From Gonapodya sp. JEL0774 (lineage: Eukaryota > Monoblepharomycota > Monoblepharidomycetes > Monoblepharidales > Gonapodyaceae), in contig JADIIX010000030.1 in NCBI GenBank assembly GCA_027604505.1, positions 119,601 through 183,600 on the forward strand: a stretch of 64,000 nucleotides of DNA. The letters are read 5' to 3'. The first letter of the stretch is position 1, and each line of letters opens with the position of its first letter. The notes under the pieces are model-generated. The model was not told the DNA's origin. It searched no databases and was given only the letters and a program-made list of their open reading frames with translations. A program made the position numbers and the translations under genes. This document shows, one piece after another, positions 1-10,473 of this stretch.

Positions 1-1
1 A

Positions 2-262
2 CGGTTTGCTGAGGTTCCAGGTGTTTCGCTACCGGGAGTGCCCAGTACAACTCCTGGTGAGTTTGGCGAGCTCGACTGAAAGTTCCAATGTTTTTGCTGA
101 CTATGTAGCACCCTTCGCACTTTTCTCGCGTGCTTTCATGAATATGTCTTGTTCACGATATCATCTACAGTTATTGCAGGCCCGCCGAGACCTGTGAAAG
201 CTCAGCCTGTGGAAGAAGACGACGAGGAACTCAACCAACTCAAGATGCAAATGGCTATCTAA
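2..262 (+). CDS. 3' end of an unidentified protein-coding gene (5' part outside the window)
   Basis: Two exons can be read: 2-56 and 180-262, joined over a 123-nt GT-AG intron with conserved phase (G|GC). The encoded C-terminus runs through a Pro/Gly/Val-rich stretch (AEVPGVSLPGVPSTTPG), then PPRPVKAQPVEEDDEEL, and ends KMQMAI followed by TAA. The acidic-then-amphipathic tail resembles the end of some ESCRT-III (CHMP) proteins, but 45 residues are too few to assign a family, so no function is given. It is convergent with BUB2. Confidence 0.6.
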
Positions 263-337
263 CATGTTAGTATAATTAGTGAAGCTCTGTGTAAGTGGCG
301 TGAGGGAAGGGAAGGGGTGCTGGATTAGATATAGGGC

Positions 338-354
338 GGGGGGGGGGGGGGGGG
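338..354. repeat. 17-nt G homopolymer
   Basis: An uninterrupted run of about 17 G lies in the 292-bp convergent spacer between the unidentified gene and BUB2. The rest of the spacer (263-554) shows no ORF or RNA gene that I can support. The run length may be unreliable in sequencing. Confidence 0.8.
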
Positions 355-554
355 TGTCGGGGGTGTAGAACAAGCATCCAAATGACTTTTGTGGGACATG
401 GACTAGTCAAATTCTAAATTTCGTTGATATTGCTATACAGATTGTGTGTGGGGTGGTTGTGTTTCTACATTACATTCATCAAATTTGGTGTTTTCGTGCA
501 ATTATCCTAGAAGGTGACGTCGCGTTGCTACCACCTCTCCCCATCTAGACAACT

Positions 555-2397
555 TTACATTGCGACCCCTCCTTGAAGAGCCCCGGAATGATCACCACTC
601 AAACCGAGCTGAAAGAGTACCTGGGGATCGTAGGGATGTCGCACAAGTTGATCAAAGAGGCTCTCGTCGATGCCCGGGAGTAGGCGGTGAACGACCATTT
701 CTACACAGAGGCGTGCACGAAGAGACGGGAACGTTCGCAGACGGCGGCTGGGACTGGTGGTGAGAAATGTTATCACTCGCGGAAGAACTATCGGAGGTCA
801 ATTCCCGTCTGCAACAACGACCCACCTCTCGTCGGCCAGCAAATCGTCCCTCATCATCATCAATTGCGCTATGATGCACAAAATGTTGAAGTGGACACCC
901 CACGCCAAGAGGAAGTCCCAGAGTCTCAAAACCTCATCCAAGGGTTGAACACAAGCAGAAAAGGTTAGAACAACTGTATTCAAAAAAATGTTGAGATCTC
1001 AAAACAAGAAGAGAAACAACACGAATTTGAACTCACGTGGCATGGCAAAAGTTTGCACGGTGAGGCCCTTGCTCTTTAAGTGTTGGTGAAGTGCAGGATC
1101 GAGGACAGAAAAGCAAATATCTAAGAGCTTCACATGCAAAGTTTGTTAAAGAAATTGTTTGCCGTTGTTGCAGTGAGACATCTGCTTCGGAGCATACCTT
1201 TAAACCGCAGTGCGCACCTTCCAGGCTTGGTTGTACGTATAGCGGACAATTATTTTGGATAAAATTGGTGAAAACAAAGAAGGCATCGAGTTCCGAGGGC
1301 ATAACGTAGATTATAGGAGCAAGGAGAACGTTCATTCCCTGAACGTATGAAAAGCGAAAGGAGAGGAGGTGTGACGTTGGAAAGTCTAGGTCGGAGCTGT
1401 TTGACTAGGAAGCTAGGAAGAAGTGAGAATTGATATTAACTCACCTTTCGCTTTCCACGCGAATGCGTTTAGGACACGTATCATCGCTACTTCCTCTACC
1501 TTGTCTAAGAACCTCTCGTCGGTGGCCAGAGTCCGGAAAGTATCGTTCTTGATCTTGTCATACACATCAGACTCTCGCCTCGCAACGAGTGATATATACT
1601 CCGAGGAAGAGATACGATAGACACCTAGCAAAATTTTCCACACCTGACTTCGTAGTGTGTGTATCACAGGGGGCAGGACTATTGCGGACCCTGCTCGCCC
1701 AGTGCCCGAAGCGGGAACACTCTAAGAGTAGTCAAAATAAAAAGTATTCACCATCAAGTCAAACTAGGATTGAAGTCCTTTGCTTGAATGCTCGGTCACG
1801 TTGGGCACTCACATCCAGTTCTGGAAGGCCTTCCGACAGAATTAGTTTCCTCAGTTTCCGTAGCGACTCCCGAAGGTCTCTCTCCGTTTTATTGCTTGCA
1901 CCTAGAAGCGTTTCATATTTTGCTCTCAGCCCCATCTGAAAGTTTCGCCCCCTCGGAGGACTCCCGAGATGAGACGAATTGGAGGGATTGGATGCATTGG
2001 AGGATGTAGAGGGAAATCCACGCTTAGGCACAGGGGGATGACTCGAAAAAGACTGTCCAGATGAGGGGCGTAGAGGTGAAGAAGGCTGGTACTTTGTGGG
2101 GGAAGGAGTCGGCAAAGGTGGTTTAAACTTGAGATGTGAGGACTGTGATGTTGAGCTGTTCCAGGTCTGCTTGGTACCGGAATTAATGGAATTAAGTCCT
2201 TTACTACCAGAAGGAGCTCCTGGGCGAATGGTTGGCTGAGGAACGCTTGCCGTTGGAGGGGTCTGGGCTCTCAGCCGTGATGGCGACGCCGGCGCGTAAC
2301 TTCGCGGAGACCCCGCCGAAGTCCCTGAATGCGGCGATGTCGATAGCAAGAGATGATGTCCAGAAACTCCGGTCGATGGGGGATTGCTCGGGGGCAT
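555..2397 (-). CDS. BUB2: BUB2-type TBC-domain GTPase-activating protein (spindle position checkpoint)
   Basis: Six exons (2397-1813, 1721-1445, 1385-1198, 1127-1037, 973-826, 747-555) join with perfect phase to give 493 residues. The TBC domain fills roughly residues 160-450. The arginine finger is seen as IKNDTFR (IxxDxxR) and the glutamine finger as YVQGMN, followed by NVLLAPIIYVMPSELDAFF and CPLYVQPSLEGAHCGLK, all typical of Bub2/Cdc16. In yeasts Bub2 with Bfa1 is the GAP for the Tem1/Spg1 GTPase at the spindle pole, holding back mitotic exit. About 155 Ser/Pro-rich residues precede the conserved core; a shorter start at the internal Met of MGLRAKYETLLG is possible. Both catalytic fingers are present, so GAP activity is expected. 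The start lies about 110 bp downstream of the SMG6-like stop codon on the same strand. Confidence 0.9.
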
Positions 2398-2508
2398 AAG
2401 GACCAGGGGAGAGACAAGTTATTTGTTTCTGGGTTCTTGACCTGGGACGCTGTGATGTGCTGTGTGAGAAAAGCACACACCAGATCGATACCATGCGAAT
2501 CTGTATAT

Positions 2509-5500
2509 TCACGACAAAACGATAGATTGCAACTCTCCCAGATCTACTACCTCAATGTCCCTTGTACGCGCTTTCACGCGCAGATTTCGATCTTCCGTAA
2601 CGAGCAGAACAGGCATAGCGGTGTCATAGTCATTTTCTTTGGCACCCACAGAAGCGCCTGAAGTCTTGCTTCCGGTGGCCCACCATACGCAGAGTTCTAA
2701 GATCACATCATCATTTGTCAGTCGCCGACCGTCCAACCCCACAGTGCGTTCCTCAGCAAGTCCCACCGAGTCCCACCCAGGAAGAAAGCTTCCCTTACTA
2801 GTTTGCAAACGCAACCGCCCCAAGCCCAAAACGCCCGTCCCCAGAGCTGCCTTGATGAAGTCCGCGGCCGCTTTTGCATCAGTACGATCTTTACTCAAGC
2901 CATCCAGCTCGGCTGCGACAACAAGCGGCACAATAACGTGCCACTTGCCCGATTCAACTACTCGTCGTACAGTGTCCAGTTTGTGCAAGTAACAATTGGT
3001 ATCGAAAACAACGCGCGTGTGACCGGGCTTTGCAGTCAGGCAGGACAGTGACCCCTTAGACGTTTGCGCGAACCCTTCTCCATGCCGTCCTGTCACACGA
3101 GAGCTACCATCCCGACCAATCAAGTCAACTTGTGTCGGTTTGATCCTCGCTGAAAGCTTCGTTAGCCGATCCCGCTCCGCCCTCAAACCTAACACATTTT
3201 CATCTTGATCCATGGATCCCAGAAAAGTGGCGTATTCTATCACCTGCTCTTGTTCGTCGTCAGCCGCAATCGGCCAACTTCGTGGCACGGCAACAACAGG
3301 GATTGCAGGAGGGGGAGGACCAGTGTGCTTGGTACGGGCTGGTTTTCTCGGAGAATCTACTTGCGGCGATTTCCGAAGAGTTTGCTCTGACATTTGTTTC
3401 TCTTTGAGATCCTTAGGTTCCGCGTCTGAACCCTCGCTCGTTGTCGGATCACCCTGCTTGGATAATGCCATGCGGGATAAGGGCGATTTGGCTAATTGCT
3501 GTGCTCCGGTCACATTCATGCAGCGCCTTGCGGTTTCCTGATCCACTGCACAAGGCATCATACGGTTCTCCCATCCGGCCATGCATTTTTCTGAGACGGC
3601 GATTGCCCACCATGTATCACCACCGTCCAGGCCAATCGGAATACCCTCCAGTTCTGGTACTCGGGATCCGAACCGCTTTGTACCGGGGTAATATGTCATG
3701 AACGATGTGAGCTGCGAAACATTTATTGGTCAGCAACATCGCAAGACGACGGAAAATGATCACGTACTTGAGTCAGTTCCCGGCCTAGAACCAATACCCG
3801 TAGCCTCCTGGCCCATTTCACCGAATCATCTTCCTTCTCAGCCAGGCGAGTAACCAGGCCGAATCCAGAACTCTCTAGATCACTAGATTTCTCAATATCG
3901 AGAAAAGTTTGGATCCATGGTGCGGGATTAACCAGCTTGTCCTTTAAAACCCCACGTTTGAGAGCGTGCGACCCATGAGACCTTGAAAGCGGCTCGAAGT
4001 TGCGTAGATCAACATCCTCAGGCAACGCAATCCCAGTGAGATAAATTGGCGAAGAGGATGAATTAACATCGATATTGAGTCCAGGAACAGAATCAAAGTC
4101 AAATGAAGGATCCCTTTGTCGCATCTTCTCGAGCAAGACGTTAAGGGCTCTGACAGCAGCAGGAAAGATGCGCACAGCCACAGTCCCCCCCTGGTCATCT
4201 GACATAGCTCTAAACCGCATGAGAGGGTCGTAACCAACATCCCACTGCCCTTTGGTCAGCGCTACAAGCCACAACAAGCACACTTCAAATGAGACCAGCA
4301 ACACATCGTTTTCTGGATCCGTCGGGTCCGATCGCTCCGCGCGCACAACCCATGCCTTGATCACCTCCCAGTACACAAGGACAAACACCCGCATGGCCCC
4401 GTCCAGACGCGGATCATACTCTCGCTGGCCAGACTCCTGTAGTGGGTGTGTAGCCCAATAAGATTTAAAAGTTTGGTGCTGGAGCGCCACCGCAACGCAA
4501 GCGCATTGCAGCCAGGCGTCAGGCGGGCCCTCAAGGTGCGGTTGAGCGAGGTATCGACGCAGCAGGAACGTCCAGTCCCTAATGGCCCGCTGAAACTCTT
4601 CCATGCGAGTCTTGGTGTGGATAATGCCGACTGCCCGAGTGAGAGCGACTTCCATTTCTTCCTTCCCTGCTGTTCGTACTCGGCCTTTACGGCCACGCAG
4701 ACAACCCTTGATCTGGTCCCACTTATGACGATTCTGCTCAAAGAGAACCAGGAGTGCCTCTCGGCAATCGTATGGTCGCAAACTGCACTGTGCACGAAGA
4801 AGGAAATGCAAGGGGCTAAGAGGTTGTGATAACAAGTGGCCAGGTGGCGGATGTACAAGTCCTTGACCGGGCGAGAGTTCCACTGGGCTGGACAGGTAAG
4901 CAATGGCGAGATGGTTGAAACGTACACCTGCAATAATCAACCCCAGCGAGTTACAGTCTCAGTTACGAGCAATGGAAATGGGCTCAGACCCTCACCGAAA
5001 GTCGGCTGCATTCTGGCGGCAACCTCATACAACACAAGGCTCCTCTCCCAGTCCACCACGTGACCTGATGCCGTCCACCTGTATCGCGACATATCACCCA
5101 AATATGAGAAGCACCGCGCATAGAACCCGACGGCTACCTCGTCCCATCCGCTCCTTCCTGCCCTCTCCTGCATTTCCGACGTGGCGACGAGACGGAGAGC
5201 GTACCGATATACAATCTCACACTGCGTAAGATACTGAAAGAATGCAGATTTTATATCAGGATCGACCATCGACCCGGCGTTCACAGCTGTATAGACACTG
5301 GATGGTGGTCCAGAGTCTTGTTCCACCGGCTGCATAATTGCCGCGATGTACTCTGTTCTGAATGTTTCAACAATCGGATACATGGCATGCTTCCACAATC
5401 GTACCTCAACGTCGTAGCCAACCTTCTGCTGACGTGCGGCGTCCGATCCCGTGCCAACCTCCGGGGAACCACCAACAACTGGATCCGTACCTGAATCCGT

Positions 5501-6418
5501 GAACTCGCGTTGGCCGTGAGGAACATGACCACCATGCTTTCCTCTTATTGCGAGTTGGGGGTCAAGTTTAAGAAAGGTGAGGTACAATGTGAGCAGGCGG
5601 AGACGCTTGTTGACTCGCTCTAATGTTGCCTGTGCCTTGGGAATGACATTGCGGTCAAACGTCGTTTCAGTGTTTTGTGCCGGAGAGTTAGAGGCTTCGA
5701 GAGTACTTCCGAGCAATAACGCCTGCGCAGGCATGACACCCAATTCGTCAACTTTGGTGTTCAAGTCCTCTTGTTCTGGGCTCCGGCGTACGAGCTTCGT
5801 TTGAGACAAATCGCGTTCGATGTCACAAATTTCACGATAGATGGACTTCATATGACGGTGAATGCGACCTTTATCAACCAACTGTTGTGCTCCTGTTAAG
5901 GGGAGACTCAAGGAGGATTGTGGAGGTGTTCCTGGCCTTGGAGAGACCGTGACCGAGTCACTGTCGTATTCAGCCTGTCCTTGTCCATTATTCGACGTTG
6001 TTAATCCTACGACGAGAGTAGTCACCATTGAGGCACGGCGACGCGCATCCGCCGCGAGGGACTGAGGCGAGTGCGGTGGGAGGAGTGGATCCTCCGCGGC
6101 AGGGTTCCGAAGTGAGCGCGTGCCTGAATACGGTGCATCGGCGCTGGGAGAGAATTTACCAGCAGAAAAAGAAATCGCCTCTGGGGGTCCCTTGCGGGCA
6201 GTCGAGCTCGAATCAAGAAACGGCCTCGACGTATTTTCAGAGCCTCGTGAAAGAGGTCGCTGCATTTGCTGGTGGTTGGTGAATACTGCATGAGAAATAG
6301 GAAGAGAGTATCGCGATCCTTGCTGGTGTCGTTGTGCCGGGGATGCCCAGGACGAGCGCTGCTGCTGATTCGTAAGCTGCCGCTGTCTGGATGGTTGTGG
6401 AGATTGAACGTCTTGCAT
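2509..6418 (-). CDS. EST1/SMG6-like protein with 14-3-3-like TPR region and PIN endonuclease domain
   Basis: Exons 6418-4996, 4927-3768 and 3711-2509 join in phase and encode 1,261 residues. A Ser/Gln-rich N-terminus is followed by the helical 14-3-3-like/EST1 region (about 180-750; MKSIYREICDIERDL, VRLWKHAMYPIVETF, FSYLGDMSRYRW). A PIN domain ends the protein (about 1085-1261). Its acidic residues are seen in RVVFDTNCYL, VAAELDGL, TNDDVILEL and LLVTEDRNLRVKA, matching the catalytic aspartates of SMG6, so an active nuclease is expected. SMG6 cuts nonsense-containing mRNA near the stop codon; Est1 paralogues act at telomeres. The PIN domain favours SMG6 over SMG5/7 or yeast Est1. The 6418 ATG is the first in frame, but the frame stays open upstream to about 6600, so a further 5' exon cannot be excluded. 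Confidence 0.88.
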
Positions 6419-7019
6419 GTGCCTGCAGATGGTCTGAGCTGGCGTACTGATTCCAATATCTCCAACGTCGGAAAGTGGAGCCGAGATGTTTCTGCCTCGA
6501 TAAGACTCGAGAGGCGTCTCGCTTCTGCGTCTCCCTCTATTCCTTCTGGTGACCGTTTCTGGTCCTCCGGTTCCAACCTGTGTGCTGTTGTGTTATTTAG
6601 ATAATAGACAACTAGGTCGGTGGGGAGGCAACACCATTTAGGAACCAACTTCATTAACAGCGTCATGTCTTTGTGGCAAGGAGACTAACACTAAGACGCT
6701 GGATTTTCCCTGTTAGGGATTATTGTTTAAAAAGCAGTGACTTCGCTCGCCGTGGCAGAACAAATGGAAAGGAACCGTGTTTGGTGACATGACTGCGTTT
6801 CTTTAGTATTCTCGCATTCTTTGAACTGTCTGAGATCAAATTGTTGAGATTTAGTCATCTTATTACCAATAAATCCAACATATCTGTTATCGTTACCCTC
6901 GTCGTTGTGGCGCCCATACCCGGACTCGCCCTCTGGATTCTCAAAAATGGCTACGACACTCTGAAATCGAAGTTTCGATAATTCTGAGCTAGTCTGGCGC
7001 GAAAAAGGAAACTGCCAGG
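6419..7019. other. Divergent intergenic region between the SMG6-like and Myb-like genes
   Basis: About 600 bp with no supported gene. The part next to 6418 may hold an unrecognised 5' exon or leader of the SMG6-like gene, since acceptor-like CAG sites on the minus strand near 6590 precede the open frame. The rest should contain both promoters; no motif was identified with confidence. Confidence 0.5.
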
Positions 7020-9579
7020 ATGGCATCGGACAAAGGCTCGGGCGGCGTAATCTCAAGGTGGCAGAACGGAATCCAGGATGATTGCTCAGCACAACAAACG
7101 GAGCAAGGACAGTCTAAACAGCAGTTTCTTCAAATTTCGCAGAGCAGACGTTCTTTGATGGCCGCTGGAGCAGGGAAAGCCAAAACCAATGGTCGCAGCG
7201 GGGCAACCAAAACCATGAACCGGGAGAGGGGTGGCACAAGACCACATACCAACCCACTTCCTGTATTGCCACGCCCTCTTCCACCGCAGAGCCATTGCCA
7301 GTCCGTGTCAGCTACCTACCGTCCCGAGCTTCAATCTTCTGCAGATCTGTTTTGCAGTTTGAATCCGTTCACGATCTTCCCGAAACCCAAAGTTTGTGAC
7401 AAACGTGCCCTGTTTCTCTGTTCAAATTCGCAGGAGGACTTTGACAAGTCTCCAACACGAGCTTCGGCCCCCGATGGAAGCCATTTCGATATGGGTGCTC
7501 CAAATCATGACGCACGACAAACGCGGGACACTTTCGCGGGCGTCAGTCTCTTGAAATCATTCTCGACCGCAAATATCTTAGAAACAAGCTCCACCGCTGG
7601 CGCTGCTAATACCCGGAAACGGGGCCGCCCACGCAGGCCTTCCGCCCCCATCAGTCTTCCACAGCCCCGAGTCGCCACCTCAGCCGCCCTTTCCGCTGCC
7701 ATGCTCGCATCTCGGGCCGCGGTCTGTGCTTCCAAAATTGAAAATAGAGGCACAAAGCGATTAAGCAAATATGAGATGCTGAAGGAGCAGATAGCAGATA
7801 TGGCTGAAGGGTTATCGTTGAGAGCAAGTGGCGGTCTGAGTGAACGGCCTGGGTTAACAGGCTCGCAAGGACTGGAAGCGAGAACTGGGCGGGTAGGACC
7901 CTCGAGAGTGAGTTTGGGGACTCTACGCACTTTGCCGGTGCTGAAATTGAATGTGGATAGAAGTTATAGTCCCTCCTCTGCTTCATTTTCACGTGCGGGC
8001 GAGGTCTCGGCCGCGAGCCATCGTGAGGTTGTGGACATCTGGAAGGTGCACAGCTCTGCCGATTACGCAGTCGTTGGTTCTGGAGTAGGTGTTGGGGATG
8101 GAGGCACATCTCGTGGCGGAACGGCCGCGAACGACGAGGGGAAAACGAACTCAGCAGAACTCAAGACATGCGGACGTTTGCCCATTGGAGCCGGAGAAAG
8201 GGGAGAAAGATTCATCCTAGGGTCTTCCACAGGAACTTTAGTGGCAGATGACGGGAACAGGGTCTCCCTTGCAGCTGGACTGGAGCCTCTCTCATCCTCA
8301 AATCTCAAAGGCGCTGCGCAAGTCTCTGTGTCAAACCCTTCACTGCCCTGGCCAATTTCCCAGGAACTCTTTGGCATGTCAGCTGACGTATCCTTGCGGG
8401 CGCGACTCAACGCAGATGTCAGTGAAAACGGAGCTCAAGCAGATACTTCTCGCTTCCAACCTTGGACGTCCTCCCTACCTCGTCCACTTCCAACTCCAAT
8501 TGCACCCAATGGTGACCTTCGTTACCACATGCAACCCGTCATACAACCCACGAACAATCAGAGTCGTCTGCCCCGATGGTGGGGTGATGACGACGAAGTT
8601 CGCCGATTTGTAGAAGGTGTGAGGCGGTACGGTGTTGGAAATTGGAGTGCCATGAGAAAGGACGCGGAGTTACGACTAGATGGAAGGAAAGGGAGGGAGT
8701 TGTACGAAAAGTGAGTGAGTCGTGTGCTGGAGATTAGCGACAACCATTTTTGGAGGCGAGAAAATGGAGGCTGGTGTTTATTGTTGGGACCTGTTCAAGT
8801 TCATTCAGAAGGTTCCTTGAACTGAGGGTTAATAAGACCTGCTCATATGTGTTGCTCAACACGAAGTTCCCTCTTCTAGATGGCGGACCCTTGTTACCCT
8901 CCCCAATGGTCAACCTGGCGATGGCTACCCCCAGACTCCCACCACAACCGATCCCCACCTCGTCCCACCCGTCCCGCCCGTCCCGCCCAAACTCGTTCCT
9001 TACCTCAACCTACACGACTGGACCACCATAATTCGCACTTCTGGACGTGCCCATTCGGTCCGTGTGCGTAGACCAGGCGAGTCGAGGACGACCCTCACAG
9101 AGTACGTTGGCGCAAATTTATTGAGTGGCAAGGCAGTGTGGTCAGAGGGTGCCGCCACGGTGACTGCTGCAGTTGCGGAGGCAATCTCGGCACTGTCTGT
9201 GGAGTCGAGGTCTTCTGCAGCTGGGAGTGCTGGAGCTGCTACAGGGAAGAAGCGAGCCAGGGGAGTTACCGGAGGAACAGAAGATGGCGATACGGGGGAC
9301 GAAGGCGATTCTGGTGGTCCTGGTGGTGGGAACAAACGGTATTCTAGAGGTGCAGCGAGGACTGCCCCTATGCAGGCTGTGCGAGATCAGGCAAAGCTAG
9401 AACAAGGGAGAAAGAAATCACGGGTAGGAGAATCACGGGGAGGAGAAGGTCATGAGGACAAATGGTCGAGTGCAAGGACTGCGGGATGGGTCGGGTCAAT
9501 CAAGAATCGGTGGAGACCTAAAGACAGGGAGGTTGGAATTTTGGTAATGGATGGCGGAGATGAGGGTGATGGGGTTTGA
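7020..9579 (+). CDS. Myb/SANT (telobox-like) DNA-binding protein
   Basis: Exons 7020-8710 and 8880-9579 join in phase (AA|A) to give 796 residues. The first 520 are Ser/Pro-rich and mostly disordered, with an RKRGRPRRP basic stretch that may act as an AT-hook or NLS. A single Myb-like repeat follows at about 525-580: WWGDDDEVRRFVEGVRRYG, VGNWSAM, then ELYEKWRTL in the recognition-helix position, split by the intron. The last part resembles the LKDRWRTM box of telobox proteins (TRF/Taz1 type). The C-terminus is Gly/Lys/Arg-rich. A telomere or promoter-binding role is possible, but the resemblance rests on one helix. No TRF homology dimerisation domain was recognised. Confidence 0.75.
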
Positions 9580-10473
9580 GCATTGTTTTATTGAATTCCT
9601 GCGCACATACAATTTGATGTCAGTTCACTTTTCGAGTTCCCAATTTGGTGTATCACAGTCAACACAATGACGACTACTCAATAACACTGTGAATCAGTGT
9701 ACAGGTTTGGCAGGTGTGTCAGCCTGCCCACTGCACTGCTTCGAACGCACTGCTGGTCTTCCTTGGGTTCCCCGGTTTGTGTGCACGGTCCGGAGGGTGA
9801 ACCCAATAAGAGTCTGCCAAACCAGACAGTATACAGGTAGCACGCGTTGGGGGAGTTTCGGTGTAGGCAGGGTGGCATTACTCCAACATTTCGGTACAGA
9901 TATGTGACAAACAAACGATCCAGAACCATTATCGACAAGCTGATTTCGTAGTGATTCTTATACGATTCTATTACTCTAGTTCTTCTCTCTAATGTTCACA
10001 ATTGCGGCATCCAAGATGATGCAAAGTAGAAAGCGAGCAAATGTGGAAGAAGGATCACAGGTCGTGGTTTCTGAGCTGGGATTTGCAATGCTTCTCTCTG
10101 TCTTTATTGAACTAACCAATCAAATTCATGGGGTTGCATGTGGGTTTTCACACCATTTGCAGGCTGCACACCTTCAACGAAATTTTGGTTAGCGGCTACA
10201 AGCAACGGTCCCGTGGTGTGCCATTAGGAAACCGCGCACGTAGATACTGAGAAAACTCGTGGTAGGCCGTGTGGAGTGGAGTGCCTTCGCGATCGCAGGC
10301 GGATGGGATGCCGGTGAGTAGGCGGAAGATCTGTTTGCGGTGAAACGATCCTGTCGGCTCTCAGAGTGATTCTCGCGCTTGCAAAGCAAACGAGAGTGCC
10401 ATGTTCTGCGTAGTTTATAGCCCTGATTGCGCCATTGGAGCTTCACCATTCTTCTCGTTCCGGACCAGAACAC
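9580..10473. other. Intergenic region, no gene seen
   Basis: About 890 bp between two plus-strand genes. Short ORFs occur on both strands but none has protein-like conservation that I recognise. It presumably holds the terminator of the Myb gene and the promoter of the CBM21 gene. Confidence 0.5.
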
